This document shows positions 23,827 through 32,321 of a stretch of DNA of 64,000 nt, in pieces. The translations under genes were made by a program, and so were the position numbers. The stretch is taken from assembly GCF_031583145.1 (NCBI RefSeq), contig NZ_CP134050.1, positions 4,887,501-4,951,500 on the forward strand, read 5' to 3'. This stretch comes from Brevibacillus brevis (GTDB lineage Bacteria > Bacillota > Bacilli > Brevibacillales > Brevibacillaceae). The first letter of the stretch is position 1. The number at the start of each line of letters is the position of its first letter. The notes under the pieces were generated by a model that was given only the letters and a program-made list of their open reading frames with translations, was not told where the DNA came from and did no database searches.

Positions 23827-25206
23827 TCATTGGTACCCGCTCAAATGTGCAATGGTGACGAACAACGCCCCCAGCAAGTAATGCCCGATGATCAACGGCA
23901 TGATCCACTTCGCCCATTTGACCCACGAGACACCCGCCAAAGCGAGGCCCGCCATGAAATAACCGGATGTCGGCGTGAAGATGTTGGATATTCCGTCCCC
24001 GAGCTGAAACGCCAGCACGGCTGTCTGCCGCGTCACACCGACGAGATCTCCAAGAGGAGCCATGATCGGCATGGTGACGGCCGCCTGCCCGCTGCCCGAC
24101 GGGATGATGTAGCTGATCAGACATTGGACGATGTACATCCCGATCGCAGTCAGGCCGGATGGAAGCGAGCCGACAGCGCCTGCCAGTCCGTACAAAATCG
24201 TGTCCATGATCTTGCCGTCCTGCAAAATAACCAGGATGCCGCGAGCGACCCCTACGACCAGGGCACCCATCACCAAGGTGCGGCAGCCCTCGATAAATGC
24301 TTCCGCGATGTCGCTTGGCGACAGCTTGCAGACGAGCCCCATCAGTACGCCCATCAACAGGAAGAGTCCGGCGATTTCCGTCAAATACCAGCCCAGCTTG
24401 GAGACGCCGACGGCCAGGGTGACCAGCGTCGCCAGCAGAATGGTCAGGACCAGCTTCTGTCTTCCGGTCAAGCCGGTGAACGCTTCCGCCGGAGCTGCCT
24501 TTTCTTTCATCGCCGCATCCGAATCGTAGGTGATGCTTTTCGTCGGATCTTTTTTCACCTTGTCAGCATAGCGCATGACGAACCAGATACTGACCCCGAC
24601 AAACACGGCCCACATGACCAGTCGCAGCCCAAGCCCGGAGAACACGGGAATCTGCGCGATTCCCTGGGCGACGCCGACCGTAAACGGGTTCATGAAAGCC
24701 GAAGCGAAACCGGCCGACGTCCCGAGCAAAACGACCGCTGCACCTGTCATCGAGTCAAAGCCGAGGCGCAGCATCAGCGGAACGAGAATCGTAATGTACG
24801 GGATGGTCTCCTCTGCCAGCCCCAGCATGGCGCCGCCCAATGCAAAGAAGACCATGAGGACCGGGATGATCAGCTTTTCCCGCCCCGCCATCCGCCTGGA
24901 GATGCTCCCGACCGCCCCTTCGATGACGTTCGTCGAGCGCAGGATGCCGAATGAGCCTCCCACGATGAAAATGTAAAAAATAATGTCAGCCGACTGCTTC
25001 ATTCCGGTGTAGATGGATTGAAACACATCCATAAACCCGGCTCTCTCCGCTTCGACGGCATGGTAGCTGCCATCCACGGCGATCATGCGGCCATTGGCGT
25101 CCTCCACCCGATCGTACTCCCCAGGCGTAACCACATACGTCGCCACGGCAGCCAGGAAGATGACAGAAAACAATATGACCAATACGTGCGGCACTCTTGA
25201 AGCCAT
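23827..25206 (-). CDS. YfcC-family membrane transporter
   Basis: 459 residues from ATG 25206 (GGAAGGGGG upstream). About 12 membrane helices. VVTPGEYDRVED, FIFIVGGSFGI, ALGGAMLGLAEETIPYITI, PSGSGQAAVTMPIMAPLGD and ISNIFTPTSGYFMAGLALAG are typical of the YfcC/ArcD-like group of the ion transporter superfamily. Substrates in the group are amino acids, peptides or dicarboxylates. It lies between the regulator and the enolase-superfamily enzyme, in the same direction. Confidence 0.88.
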   Translation of the reverse strand: MASRVPHVLVILFSVIFLAAVATYVVTPGEYDRVEDANGRMIAVDGSYHAVEAERAGFMDVFQSIYTGMKQSADIIFYIFIVGGSFGILRSTNVIEGAVGSISRRMAGREKLIIPVLMVFFALGGAMLGLAEETIPYITILVPLMLRLGFDSMTGAAVVLLGTSAGFASAFMNPFTVGVAQGIAQIPVFSGLGLRLVMWAVFVGVSIWFVMRYADKVKKDPTKSITYDSDAAMKEKAAPAEAFTGLTGRQKLVLTILLATLVTLAVGVSKLGWYLTEIAGLFLLMGVLMGLVCKLSPSDIAEAFIEGCRTLVMGALVVGVARGILVILQDGKIMDTILYGLAGAVGSLPSGLTAIGMYIVQCLISYIIPSGSGQAAVTMPIMAPLGDLVGVTRQTAVLAFQLGDGISNIFTPTSGYFMAGLALAGVSWVKWAKWIMPLIIGHYLLGALFVTIAHLSGYQ

Positions 25207-25232
25207 GACAGACACCCCCTTCCAATATTTAC

Positions 25233-25244
25233 CGACAAATGTCG
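25233..25244 (-). promoter_or_regulatory. Short palindrome before the YfcC gene
   Basis: CGACA-AA-TGTCG lies 27 bases before the transporter start in the 101-base gap after the regulator gene. A second TCG-type half site follows at about 25252. It is a possible operator for the adjacent regulator; short and unproven. Confidence 0.3.
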
Positions 25245-25307
25245 TAATGTAGTCGTTAATTTATAAAAAATAATAAGGAGGTTTCCTGTCAGAGTCAAGG
25301 CAATTTT

Positions 25308-26618
25308 CTAAAAATTGATGCGATACACCGCCCGAGGTCTCCCTTGCTGGTACGGCTGTTCTTCTCCCACGCTTTCGACGAACCGATGGGTCATGAGCTT
25401 CTTTACGATGCGCTCTGCGCTTCTCCTGCTCAATTGCAAATACTCGGCCAGGTCTGTCGCTGTGAACCGGTTGTCGCGGCGCAGCTTGACGAAGCCGGAC
25501 AGCTTGCTGAGCGTGGCCACGCTGACCCCGGTTTGCTCGGATACGCGCAAGAGCTCCCGATCCTCGCTTTTCAGACGATAGGCCTTGGTGCCTGTCCCGA
25601 GCGGACCGATCACCTCTTTTTCATTCGTCACCAAAAAAGCGCTGCTGCCCGCCTGCTTGCGAGCGTGGAACAAGCCGATCCGCGCGTGGGCTTCCGCCTC
25701 TTTCGCAGTCATGCCGAAGCCGAAGCCCATGCTGACGGTCACGCCGAAGAGGTGCTCCATCTTCCCCACGACCGGCATCCGGGAAAAACGGTCGGTCATC
25801 CGCTCGATGCTTCCCCGCGTCCCGTACAGGATAAACTGGTCCAGGCCGAGCTGTTGAATGGATGCGTCTGTCTCCTTGCCCAATTCCAGCAGCATCTGCT
25901 GCAGCATGATACCGGCATCCAGCCCGCCTTCCTCCTGCTCCCATTGATTGATCGCCGCGAGTCCTACCGCGATCTGCGCGTTTTCGCTGATCAACAGTTG
26001 GCCGTAATGCGCTGCTTTCGCGACAGTCTCCCGGATGCTCTTTTCCGGGACGATCATGTTGATGCAAGGCACTCCCTGGGCACGCAGCCGTTCGTAGACG
26101 TAATCCACGCTGGTCAATACCAGATTGCTGCGTCCGCTCTCGTAGTTTTCCAGGTGAAAACGGATGATCCTCTCCGGATCGAAGGGTGCTCCGTCCTCCT
26201 CGATAATCTGGCTGTAATCCGTCACGGACCATCCGGAGCTGTCCAATTGCCACTCTGCCACGGCTTGTTCCAGATACGCCTTCTTTGGGGTATCCACGGA
26301 CAGTGCCCTCAGGCCCTCATTCCGGTTGAGCAGGATGTATCCCAGATTCAACGTCAGCGTGTACTCGTCTGAAGGAATGTACACGGATGGCTTGCTTCTT
26401 TTGGCGAGGGCCTTGGTACCGAAGAAGTAAGGAAGTGGTCCGGCAAACAATAGGACGTCGCACTCCTGGATTTGCTCTACCAGTGTGCCGCATTCCATCG
26501 GATTTCGATAAAGATATGTCGAAAATTTAAGATTGCTGAATTCTGCCGCATATGCCGTAATACGGGGGGCAAAATCCTCAGGCGTTATGACAGCTACCTG
26601 TGTCCACATGAATCCCAT
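25308..26618 (-). CDS. Transcriptional regulator with degenerate cyclase-like domain and C-terminal winged helix
   Basis: 436 residues from ATG 26618 (GGAGGG upstream). The N-terminal half (to about 185) looks like a ligand-sensing alpha/beta domain with CDVLLFAGPLPY, VYIPSDEYTLTLNLG and VLTSVDYVYERL. The middle (about 290-345) ends in TVSMGFGFGMTAKEAEAHAR, like the last strands and helix of GGDEF or GTP-cyclohydrolase-III-type domains, but without a GGDEF motif. The C-terminal about 75 residues (FTATDLAEYLQLSRRSAERIVKKL) are a DNA-binding winged helix. Upstream of the YfcC-epimerase pair, which it probably controls. I do not recognise a named family. Confidence 0.65.
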   Translation of the reverse strand: MGFMWTQVAVITPEDFAPRITAYAAEFSNLKFSTYLYRNPMECGTLVEQIQECDVLLFAGPLPYFFGTKALAKRSKPSVYIPSDEYTLTLNLGYILLNRNEGLRALSVDTPKKAYLEQAVAEWQLDSSGWSVTDYSQIIEEDGAPFDPERIIRFHLENYESGRSNLVLTSVDYVYERLRAQGVPCINMIVPEKSIRETVAKAAHYGQLLISENAQIAVGLAAINQWEQEEGGLDAGIMLQQMLLELGKETDASIQQLGLDQFILYGTRGSIERMTDRFSRMPVVGKMEHLFGVTVSMGFGFGMTAKEAEAHARIGLFHARKQAGSSAFLVTNEKEVIGPLGTGTKAYRLKSEDRELLRVSEQTGVSVATLSKLSGFVKLRRDNRFTATDLAEYLQLSRRSAERIVKKLMTHRFVESVGEEQPYQQGRPRAVYRINF

Positions 26619-26698
26619 CGACCCTCCATCCGCTCTCCCGAAAAGCCAGCGAGTTTTCCTTTTTTGCGCAAAACCAAAATACAATAATTGGTAACCGT

Positions 26699-28843
26699 TT
26701 ACATTCCATCAATCGGGAGAGATACCTTTACGGTCGTCCCTCTTCCTTGTTGGCTCTCGACCTCGAGCGTGCCTTTGTGATGCTGCACGATTTTTTGCGT
26801 GATCATCATGCCGAGACCTGTTCCTTTTTCTTTCGTCGTGAAAAAGGGCTCCCCGATCCGCTCCAGCTTTTCTTTGGAAATACCGCAGCCTTCATCCTGA
26901 AAGGCAATGAACAGGTGATGATGGTGCCGTCTGGTCGAGATCGTCAGCTTGCCGCCATCCTGCATCGCCTCGATCCCGTTTTTCATGATATTGACAAATA
27001 CTTGCTTGAGCTGGTTTTCGTCGCAAAAAATGGGCGGAAGCGTCGGCTCCAAAGACAGCACCACCTCGACATTGCTCATGTTGGCCTGAGATTCCAGCAA
27101 GGTGACGACCTCATGCAGCACTTGATTGACGCTGCGCAGTTCGAAGCGCTCCGGCTTCGGCTTCGCCAGGACAAGCAGTTCGCCGGAGATCAGCTCGATC
27201 CGCTCCAGCTCTCCTTTCATGATGTCAAAATAGCTCTGGTTTGCATCGGGGAACTCGTGTTGCAGAAGCTGCGTAAATCCTTTTAAAGAAGTGAGAGGAT
27301 TTCTCACTTCATGTGCCACTGCTGCCGCCAATTGCCCGACGGCCGCCAATTTGTCCGATTGCCTGAGGATTTCGTCCATTCGCTTTTGCTGGGACGTATC
27401 GCGGCTGATGGTGAAATAGCCGGTCACTTCATCACCCACGATAATCGGGATGTTATGCGTGTTCACCTCGAAGGACTGCCCGTTTTTATGAAGCAGCTGC
27501 TGCGATATCGTGAAGGGAACCGCTTCCCTGACAAGGGTATCCCAGATGACGCTGGTCTGCTCGGCTTCCTCCGGCCGAACCAACTGGCGGTAGGTCATTT
27601 GCTGCAGCTCCTCCCGCTTGTATCCCGTCATCCTCTCAAACGCCGGATTTACCTCGAGATAGGAGCCGTCCAAATTCATCGCCGCTACGCCGTCGGAATT
27701 GTAGGTCATCAGCGACTGATACCGTTTTTGGCTCTCGATCAGCAGCTGCTCCGTTCTTTTCTGCTCGGTGACATCCTGGATGACTCCGAACATTTTTCGC
27801 GATTCGGGTTGGTAATGGGCCAATTCTCTCTGTGAACGGACCACTCTCTCCTCGCCATCGGAGCGAATAATCCGGTATTCCAGACGGAGCGGATGGCCGT
27901 TTTCGGCTTTTTGCAGTTCCTGTTTCACCCGCTCCCGATCCTCGGGATGCACCTGCGCCATTATCCACTCCAGCGAGACAGGCCCCTGTGCGGGCTCCAG
28001 TCCAAAGATGCGAAACGTTTCCTCCGACCATTTCGACACCCTCGCCTGAAAGTCCACTTCCCAATAACCGATTCCGGCGATCCGCTGCGACTGGGCGAGC
28101 GCCTTTTCGCTCAGCCTCAGCGCCTGCTCCGTCTCCTTCTGCTTGGTGATGTCCTTGGCGATCCCGTACACTCCGACGATCGCACCGTCGACGATAATCG
28201 GCACGTGGGTAATCAGCAAGTCTACCGGTTCTCCGCTTTTCTTGAGGATCCTCGCCTCAAACCGTTGCGCTGTTCCCCGCGCCGCCTCTTCGAAAAAGTG
28301 GACGACCTTTGGCAAGTCTTCCGAAAAAACATGTGAGCGAAAATTTCTGTTTTGAAGCTCCGCCCTGGAGTAGCCGATGATTCTTTCCGTAGAAGGATTT
28401 ACAGTCCTGTAATTGCCCTCGAGGTCCATCGCGTAGACCGCATCAGGATGCTGCAAAAAAAGCGAGCGGTAATACTGCTTCTCCACCGTCTCCTTTTGCC
28501 TTTGCTCGGTCACGTTGCGAAACAGTACAGCCAACCCTTCCAGAGTCGGGAAGGCTTTTACTTCGAACCACGTCTGCAGCTCGGAGGCATATTCGGCAAA
28601 GTTCACTTCTTTGTTGCTCTCCCAAGCCGCATGCAATTTTTTATAGAAGGCCGACTCGTTGTAGGCAGGAAAACGCTCATAGATGCTTTTTCCGATCAAA
28701 TCTTCGCGATTGCAAAACAAAAGACGGCAGCCTTTTGTGTTCACAGAGATCACATTCCAATGGCGATCAAACGCTATGAACCCGTCGCTGATGTTTTCCA
28801 AAAATTGAAGCTCGAATCGTTCCCACATCTCTAACAGCGCCAT
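26699..28843 (-). CDS. Multi-PAS sensor histidine kinase (sporulation kinase-like)
   Basis: 714 residues, soluble, no membrane segment. Four PAS domains (about 12-115, 125-245, 250-370, 380-490; FIAFDRHWNVISVN, YAMDLEGNYRTVNP, AMNLDGSYLEVNP and others) precede a HisKA domain with phospho-acceptor His in AAVAHEVRNPLTSLKGFTQL and a HATPase_c domain (MKNGIEAMQDGG, DEGCGISKEKL, KEKGTGLGM). No response regulator is adjacent, as for orphan phosphorelay kinases KinA-E of Bacillus. The input signal is unknown. Confidence 0.93.
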   Translation of the reverse strand: MALLEMWERFELQFLENISDGFIAFDRHWNVISVNTKGCRLLFCNREDLIGKSIYERFPAYNESAFYKKLHAAWESNKEVNFAEYASELQTWFEVKAFPTLEGLAVLFRNVTEQRQKETVEKQYYRSLFLQHPDAVYAMDLEGNYRTVNPSTERIIGYSRAELQNRNFRSHVFSEDLPKVVHFFEEAARGTAQRFEARILKKSGEPVDLLITHVPIIVDGAIVGVYGIAKDITKQKETEQALRLSEKALAQSQRIAGIGYWEVDFQARVSKWSEETFRIFGLEPAQGPVSLEWIMAQVHPEDRERVKQELQKAENGHPLRLEYRIIRSDGEERVVRSQRELAHYQPESRKMFGVIQDVTEQKRTEQLLIESQKRYQSLMTYNSDGVAAMNLDGSYLEVNPAFERMTGYKREELQQMTYRQLVRPEEAEQTSVIWDTLVREAVPFTISQQLLHKNGQSFEVNTHNIPIIVGDEVTGYFTISRDTSQQKRMDEILRQSDKLAAVGQLAAAVAHEVRNPLTSLKGFTQLLQHEFPDANQSYFDIMKGELERIELISGELLVLAKPKPERFELRSVNQVLHEVVTLLESQANMSNVEVVLSLEPTLPPIFCDENQLKQVFVNIMKNGIEAMQDGGKLTISTRRHHHHLFIAFQDEGCGISKEKLERIGEPFFTTKEKGTGLGMMITQKIVQHHKGTLEVESQQGRGTTVKVSLPIDGM

Positions 28844-29021
28844 GTTTACCCTCCATCGTTATTGCGTCCCTCAGATGCATTTACCTGGTGCTTGTATCCC
28901 GTATGGACTTCTGTGCGCCACAGGAAAATCCTCTTTCTCCTTCTCTCTATGTAAATCCGTACACAAAATCGCCATAAACTCCGTTGCTTCTGTTTTGTCC
29001 ACGTACTCTTCCAGTCGAAAA

Positions 29022-29055
29022 AATAAAAAGAGACAGGAATCCATCTCTTTTTATT
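29022..29055 (-). terminator. Intrinsic terminator after the alpha/beta hydrolase gene
   Basis: AATAAAAAGAGA (29022-29033) and TCTCTTTTTATT (29044-29055) form a perfect 12-base stem with a 10-base loop. On the minus strand a TTTTTT run follows. The stem starts 12 bases past the stop. Confidence 0.8.
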
Positions 29056-29066
29056 CCTGACTCCTT

Positions 29067-29957
29067 CTATTTCTTGGACCGTTCCATCAATTCTTTGATT
29101 GCATCAATCACGTAGTGAGGCTGTTCGCGCTGGATCGAATGCCCCGTTCCCTCTGTCAAAACATACTTGCTGTTGTCCGACAGATTGGCCAGCTCCCGTT
29201 GTCTTTCCTGCCAGAAGGACTCAAAGCCTTCCAGGTAGAAGGTAGCGTCCCATTTGCTATCGTCATCCGATTTTTCCGATACACGGGCCGGGGCAACCAA
29301 GACGGTCATCGGCACATGCTTCAAACTGGGTCGGGCTCTGTAAACTTCTTCGCCGCTCCTAAGGAAATCGTCCCAGTTTGCCCATTCCGGATGGGAATCC
29401 AAAGACTCCTTCATGATGGATGTGTATTCTGGTTTGGTGTAGGGGATGTACCCCTTCTCATCGAGGAAGCGGTCAGGGGTTCCGTCTACGACCACCAAAC
29501 CTTGCACTTCATTCGGATACAGGTTTTGGAACATGCGGATGTAACGTCCTCCTATGGAATGCCCGACGAGGATATAAGGAGGTTTGACGTTTGCTTTTTT
29601 CAGCAGCTCGTGAAGGTCTTCCGCGATTCCGGCTGCGGTTCTCGGACGAAGGCTGCGATCGCTTTGCCCGAGTGCTCCACGATCATAAACAACCGTACGG
29701 GCGAATTTTTCCACTTCCGGTTGTACCAGATGCCAGGTCTCCGAATATTCGCCATACCCAGATTCGAAAATGATGGTCGGCTGACCTTTTTTCTGTTCGC
29801 CCTCCACGTCCAGGAACAGACTGTATCCGCCGAGGTCGATCTTCCCTTCTTTCACTTCCGGGGAAGCGAACGCAGGCGCTTCCATAGTGCCGATGGTTGC
29901 TGCGGTTGCAAGTGCGAGTGCGGCGAGTCCAGTCATCCATTTCTTCATTTGGTTCAA
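29067..29957 (-). CDS. Secreted alpha/beta-fold hydrolase
   Basis: 296 residues with a signal peptide (about 1-31, AFA|SP). The nucleophile is Ser in LVGHSIGGRYIRM, the oxyanion region is FESGYGEYSETWH, and the catalytic His is in LTEGTGHSIQRE. YDRGALGQSDRSLRPRT is typical of the hydrolase-1 group (lipase, esterase or epoxide hydrolase-like). The substrate is unknown. A terminator follows directly. Confidence 0.9.
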   Translation of the reverse strand: MNQMKKWMTGLAALALATAATIGTMEAPAFASPEVKEGKIDLGGYSLFLDVEGEQKKGQPTIIFESGYGEYSETWHLVQPEVEKFARTVVYDRGALGQSDRSLRPRTAAGIAEDLHELLKKANVKPPYILVGHSIGGRYIRMFQNLYPNEVQGLVVVDGTPDRFLDEKGYIPYTKPEYTSIMKESLDSHPEWANWDDFLRSGEEVYRARPSLKHVPMTVLVAPARVSEKSDDDSKWDATFYLEGFESFWQERQRELANLSDNSKYVLTEGTGHSIQREQPHYVIDAIKELMERSKK

Positions 29958-30144
29958 AAGCTCCTCTCCCGTATTTATCTGTACTGTACTGCCTATTTAT
30001 CATATGGTAATTGTATACATTTTTTCAAGCATAAACCTATTTATCCGCTTGCTTCACCAACAAAATTGGAAAAGGGAGAAAGAAACCTCCTGTTCGCCGG
30101 GTAGGAAAGAGTGAAAAGGAAAACATTGGAGAGGTTGTGAGGAT

Positions 30145-31113
30145 ATGAATCGATTGTGGAAACGCTATGCCCTCCCTGCTGCTGCAGCTGCGGTGCTGAC
30201 TGTTTCTTTGGGACTTGAAGCAACGCCGATGGCTGCTGCGGCCACTGAAGCCAAACAGGAGGCCCCTCGCCTGCTGACGCAGGAAAGTGCATCTGCGCAG
30301 GCCGGTTTTCCGGTAAAGCTGCCTTCCTACTTGCCGGCGGGCTATTATTTGTCCGATCTGGTGTACGTGAAAGACCTCGGCCAGGTCATCGGTACCTATT
30401 TGAGAAATGCGGGCGGCAAACCGGCCTATTTGCGAATCAAAAAAGGGGAGATTGCCAAGGAAGCGACCGGTTTGACAGAAGTGACGATCACAAAAGGAAA
30501 AGCGTATGCAGGCAAACGGCCGCAAGAGTACGGCGAAATGAATCTACTGCTGTGGGAAGAAGAGAAAGGGATTGTCTATCAATGGGCAAGCGGCCTCGCT
30601 GTTGATGAACTGAAAAAGATGGCTGAATCAGTCGGAGTGGGGACACCTCCTACGCCCCCCGATCAATACGAGGTCGAATCCGATACGAAAGAGATTACGG
30701 CAAAAGAAGCCGAAGAATGGCTGGGCTCTCCGCTTCCATTGCCTACGAAGCAGCCTTTGGGAGCTGTCATCTCATACCGCTACGTGAAGTCGGGGAAAGA
30801 GGAGACTGTGACCGTCAATTTCGAGAGTCCGACCAATCCGGAGGACCGCTTTTTCATCGACATCATGAAAGGCGACATACAGGAAAAGGTAGGGGAAGTT
30901 CCGCTCATTGACGGCAAAAACACGGTGAGAGAAATCAAGCTGGCAAACGGAATGACTGCGTATGCCTGCCAGTATAAGGCGTGGAGCGCTCAGGATCCAA
31001 ACCTGACGGCACTTCAGGTGCTGTTCTGGGAGCCGAGCAAAGGCGTCATTTACAAAACGTTTGGCCTCAAGCCTATCGAAGAGTATGTGAAAATTGCAGA
31101 GTCGATGAAATAA
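30145..31113 (+). CDS. Secreted DUF4367-like protein
   Basis: 322 residues, signal peptide about 1-34 (MAAAATEAK). Two similar halves are visible. Each has a substrate-like FPVKLPSYLPAGYYLSDLVY or PLPTKQPLGAVISYRYVK opening and ends in W-E-x-x-K-G-x-x-Y (LLLWEEEKGIVYQWASG and VLFWEPSKGVIYKTFG) followed by V/I-x-x-A-E-S. This is the DUF4367 pattern seen in sporulation and anti-sigma-like exported proteins. The function is unknown. GAGAGGTTGTGAGGAT precedes the ATG. Confidence 0.75.
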   Translation: MNRLWKRYALPAAAAAVLTVSLGLEATPMAAAATEAKQEAPRLLTQESASAQAGFPVKLPSYLPAGYYLSDLVYVKDLGQVIGTYLRNAGGKPAYLRIKKGEIAKEATGLTEVTITKGKAYAGKRPQEYGEMNLLLWEEEKGIVYQWASGLAVDELKKMAESVGVGTPPTPPDQYEVESDTKEITAKEAEEWLGSPLPLPTKQPLGAVISYRYVKSGKEETVTVNFESPTNPEDRFFIDIMKGDIQEKVGEVPLIDGKNTVREIKLANGMTAYACQYKAWSAQDPNLTALQVLFWEPSKGVIYKTFGLKPIEEYVKIAESMK

Positions 31114-31121
31114 ACGTGTGG

Positions 31122-31150
31122 AAGGACGGCCCAGAAGCCGTCCTTTCTTC
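31122..31150 (+). terminator. Intrinsic terminator
   Basis: AAGGACGGC and GCCGTCCTT with a six-base loop, followed by TCTTCCTTTT. It starts nine bases after the DUF4367-like gene. Confidence 0.75.
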
Positions 31151-31191
31151 CTTTTCCGGAGCATTCGCCCTCCTGGCTGCTTCCAGAAATA

Positions 31192-31218
31192 AAGCTGCCG
31201 TTGCATGAACGGCAGCTT
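31192..31218 (-). terminator. Intrinsic terminator after tctC
   Basis: AAGCTGCCGTT and AACGGCAGCTT with a five-base loop. On the minus strand TTATTTC follows. It lies 12 bases past the tctC stop. Confidence 0.75.
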
Positions 31219-31229
31219 CGCTATCTTCC

Positions 31230-32291
31230 CTATTTCCGCATGTTCTTTTTCGTCGCCAGCTCGGTATAGGCATCCGTCTCCTGACCGACATCCCGGGTAA
31301 AGGCTGTGCTGTCTGCGTAGTCGGGCTCTACCTGGATGTCGGACAGCTTCTTGGCAAACGCCGGATCCTTCTCCATCTTGGCGATCGCGTCCTGCCATTT
31401 GGCGATGACGTAGTCCGGAGTCCCTTTCGCAAAAGAGACGCCGGTCCACCAGAAGACGGTCAGGCCTTTGACTCCCATCTCTTCCGCCGTCGGCACATCA
31501 GGCAGGAAGGGGCTCCTCTCCTCGCCCGCCACGGCGAGAATCCTCACTTTGCCAGCTTGCAGCATCGGCATGATTTCCCCTACGGTATGCACTGCCAGTA
31601 CAGCATGGCCTCCCGCCACTTTGGGGACGGAATCGGCTGCACCTTTGGTCACGATCATTCGGGTCTTGGAAAAGTCGGCTCCGATCACGTCCAGCCACTG
31701 CGCCACGCCAAAGGCAGAGAAGCCTGCCGGCCCGACAGACGTCCAGGTCAGCTCTTCCGGATGGGCCTTCACCCACTGGGAAAACTCGGCGAAGTCTTTC
31801 CATGGCGCATCTGCTTTGACGGCGAACGCGAGCGTCCCCTTGCCGATTCGCGAGGTGTAGATCTGGTCTTCGTTTTTCACGGGTGGATTCGTCATCCCTG
31901 CTGTCAGCATCGTCGTGTTCGAGACGTTGACAGCGAGCGCCGTGTAGCCGTCCGATTTGGCCTGCTTCAAGGCGTATTCCGCGCCAACCGCTCCGCCTCC
32001 GCCCGCTTTGTTGACGACCACGATCGGCTGCCCCCATTCCTTGCTCAGGTAGTCGGCCGTCGCGCGCGCTACCAGGTCCACTCCGCCGCCTGCGGCAAAA
32101 GGCACGACCAATTCAATTTGCTTGGTCGGATAATCGGGTCCTCCCTTCGCCGCTGGTTCGCTTACCGTCTGTGCCGGTGCGGCCGGAGCCTGTTTGGCGG
32201 CCGGTGGCGCGTCTTTCGCTCCGCAAGCGCTGACCGAGATGGCCATCAAAAAAGACAGCATGACTGTCGTCCACTTCTTATCCACTTTCAA
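31230..32291 (-). CDS. tctC: Tripartite tricarboxylate transporter substrate-binding protein (TctC/Bug family)
   Basis: 353 residues, lipoprotein signal ending SVSACGAKD. The Bug-family signature is ELVVPFAAGGGVDLVAR (about 60-76), VVNKAGGGGAVGAEYA and DGYTAL. It binds citrate or another carboxylate outside the cell and delivers it to TctAB. Last gene of the tctBAC operon. The true ligand is not readable from sequence. Confidence 0.93.
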   Translation of the reverse strand: MKVDKKWTTVMLSFLMAISVSACGAKDAPPAAKQAPAAPAQTVSEPAAKGGPDYPTKQIELVVPFAAGGGVDLVARATADYLSKEWGQPIVVVNKAGGGGAVGAEYALKQAKSDGYTALAVNVSNTTMLTAGMTNPPVKNEDQIYTSRIGKGTLAFAVKADAPWKDFAEFSQWVKAHPEELTWTSVGPAGFSAFGVAQWLDVIGADFSKTRMIVTKGAADSVPKVAGGHAVLAVHTVGEIMPMLQAGKVRILAVAGEERSPFLPDVPTAEEMGVKGLTVFWWTGVSFAKGTPDYVIAKWQDAIAKMEKDPAFAKKLSDIQVEPDYADSTAFTRDVGQETDAYTELATKKNMRK

Positions 32292-32321
32292 TTCCGATTC
32301 CTCCTGTACATTCCAGCTGCG

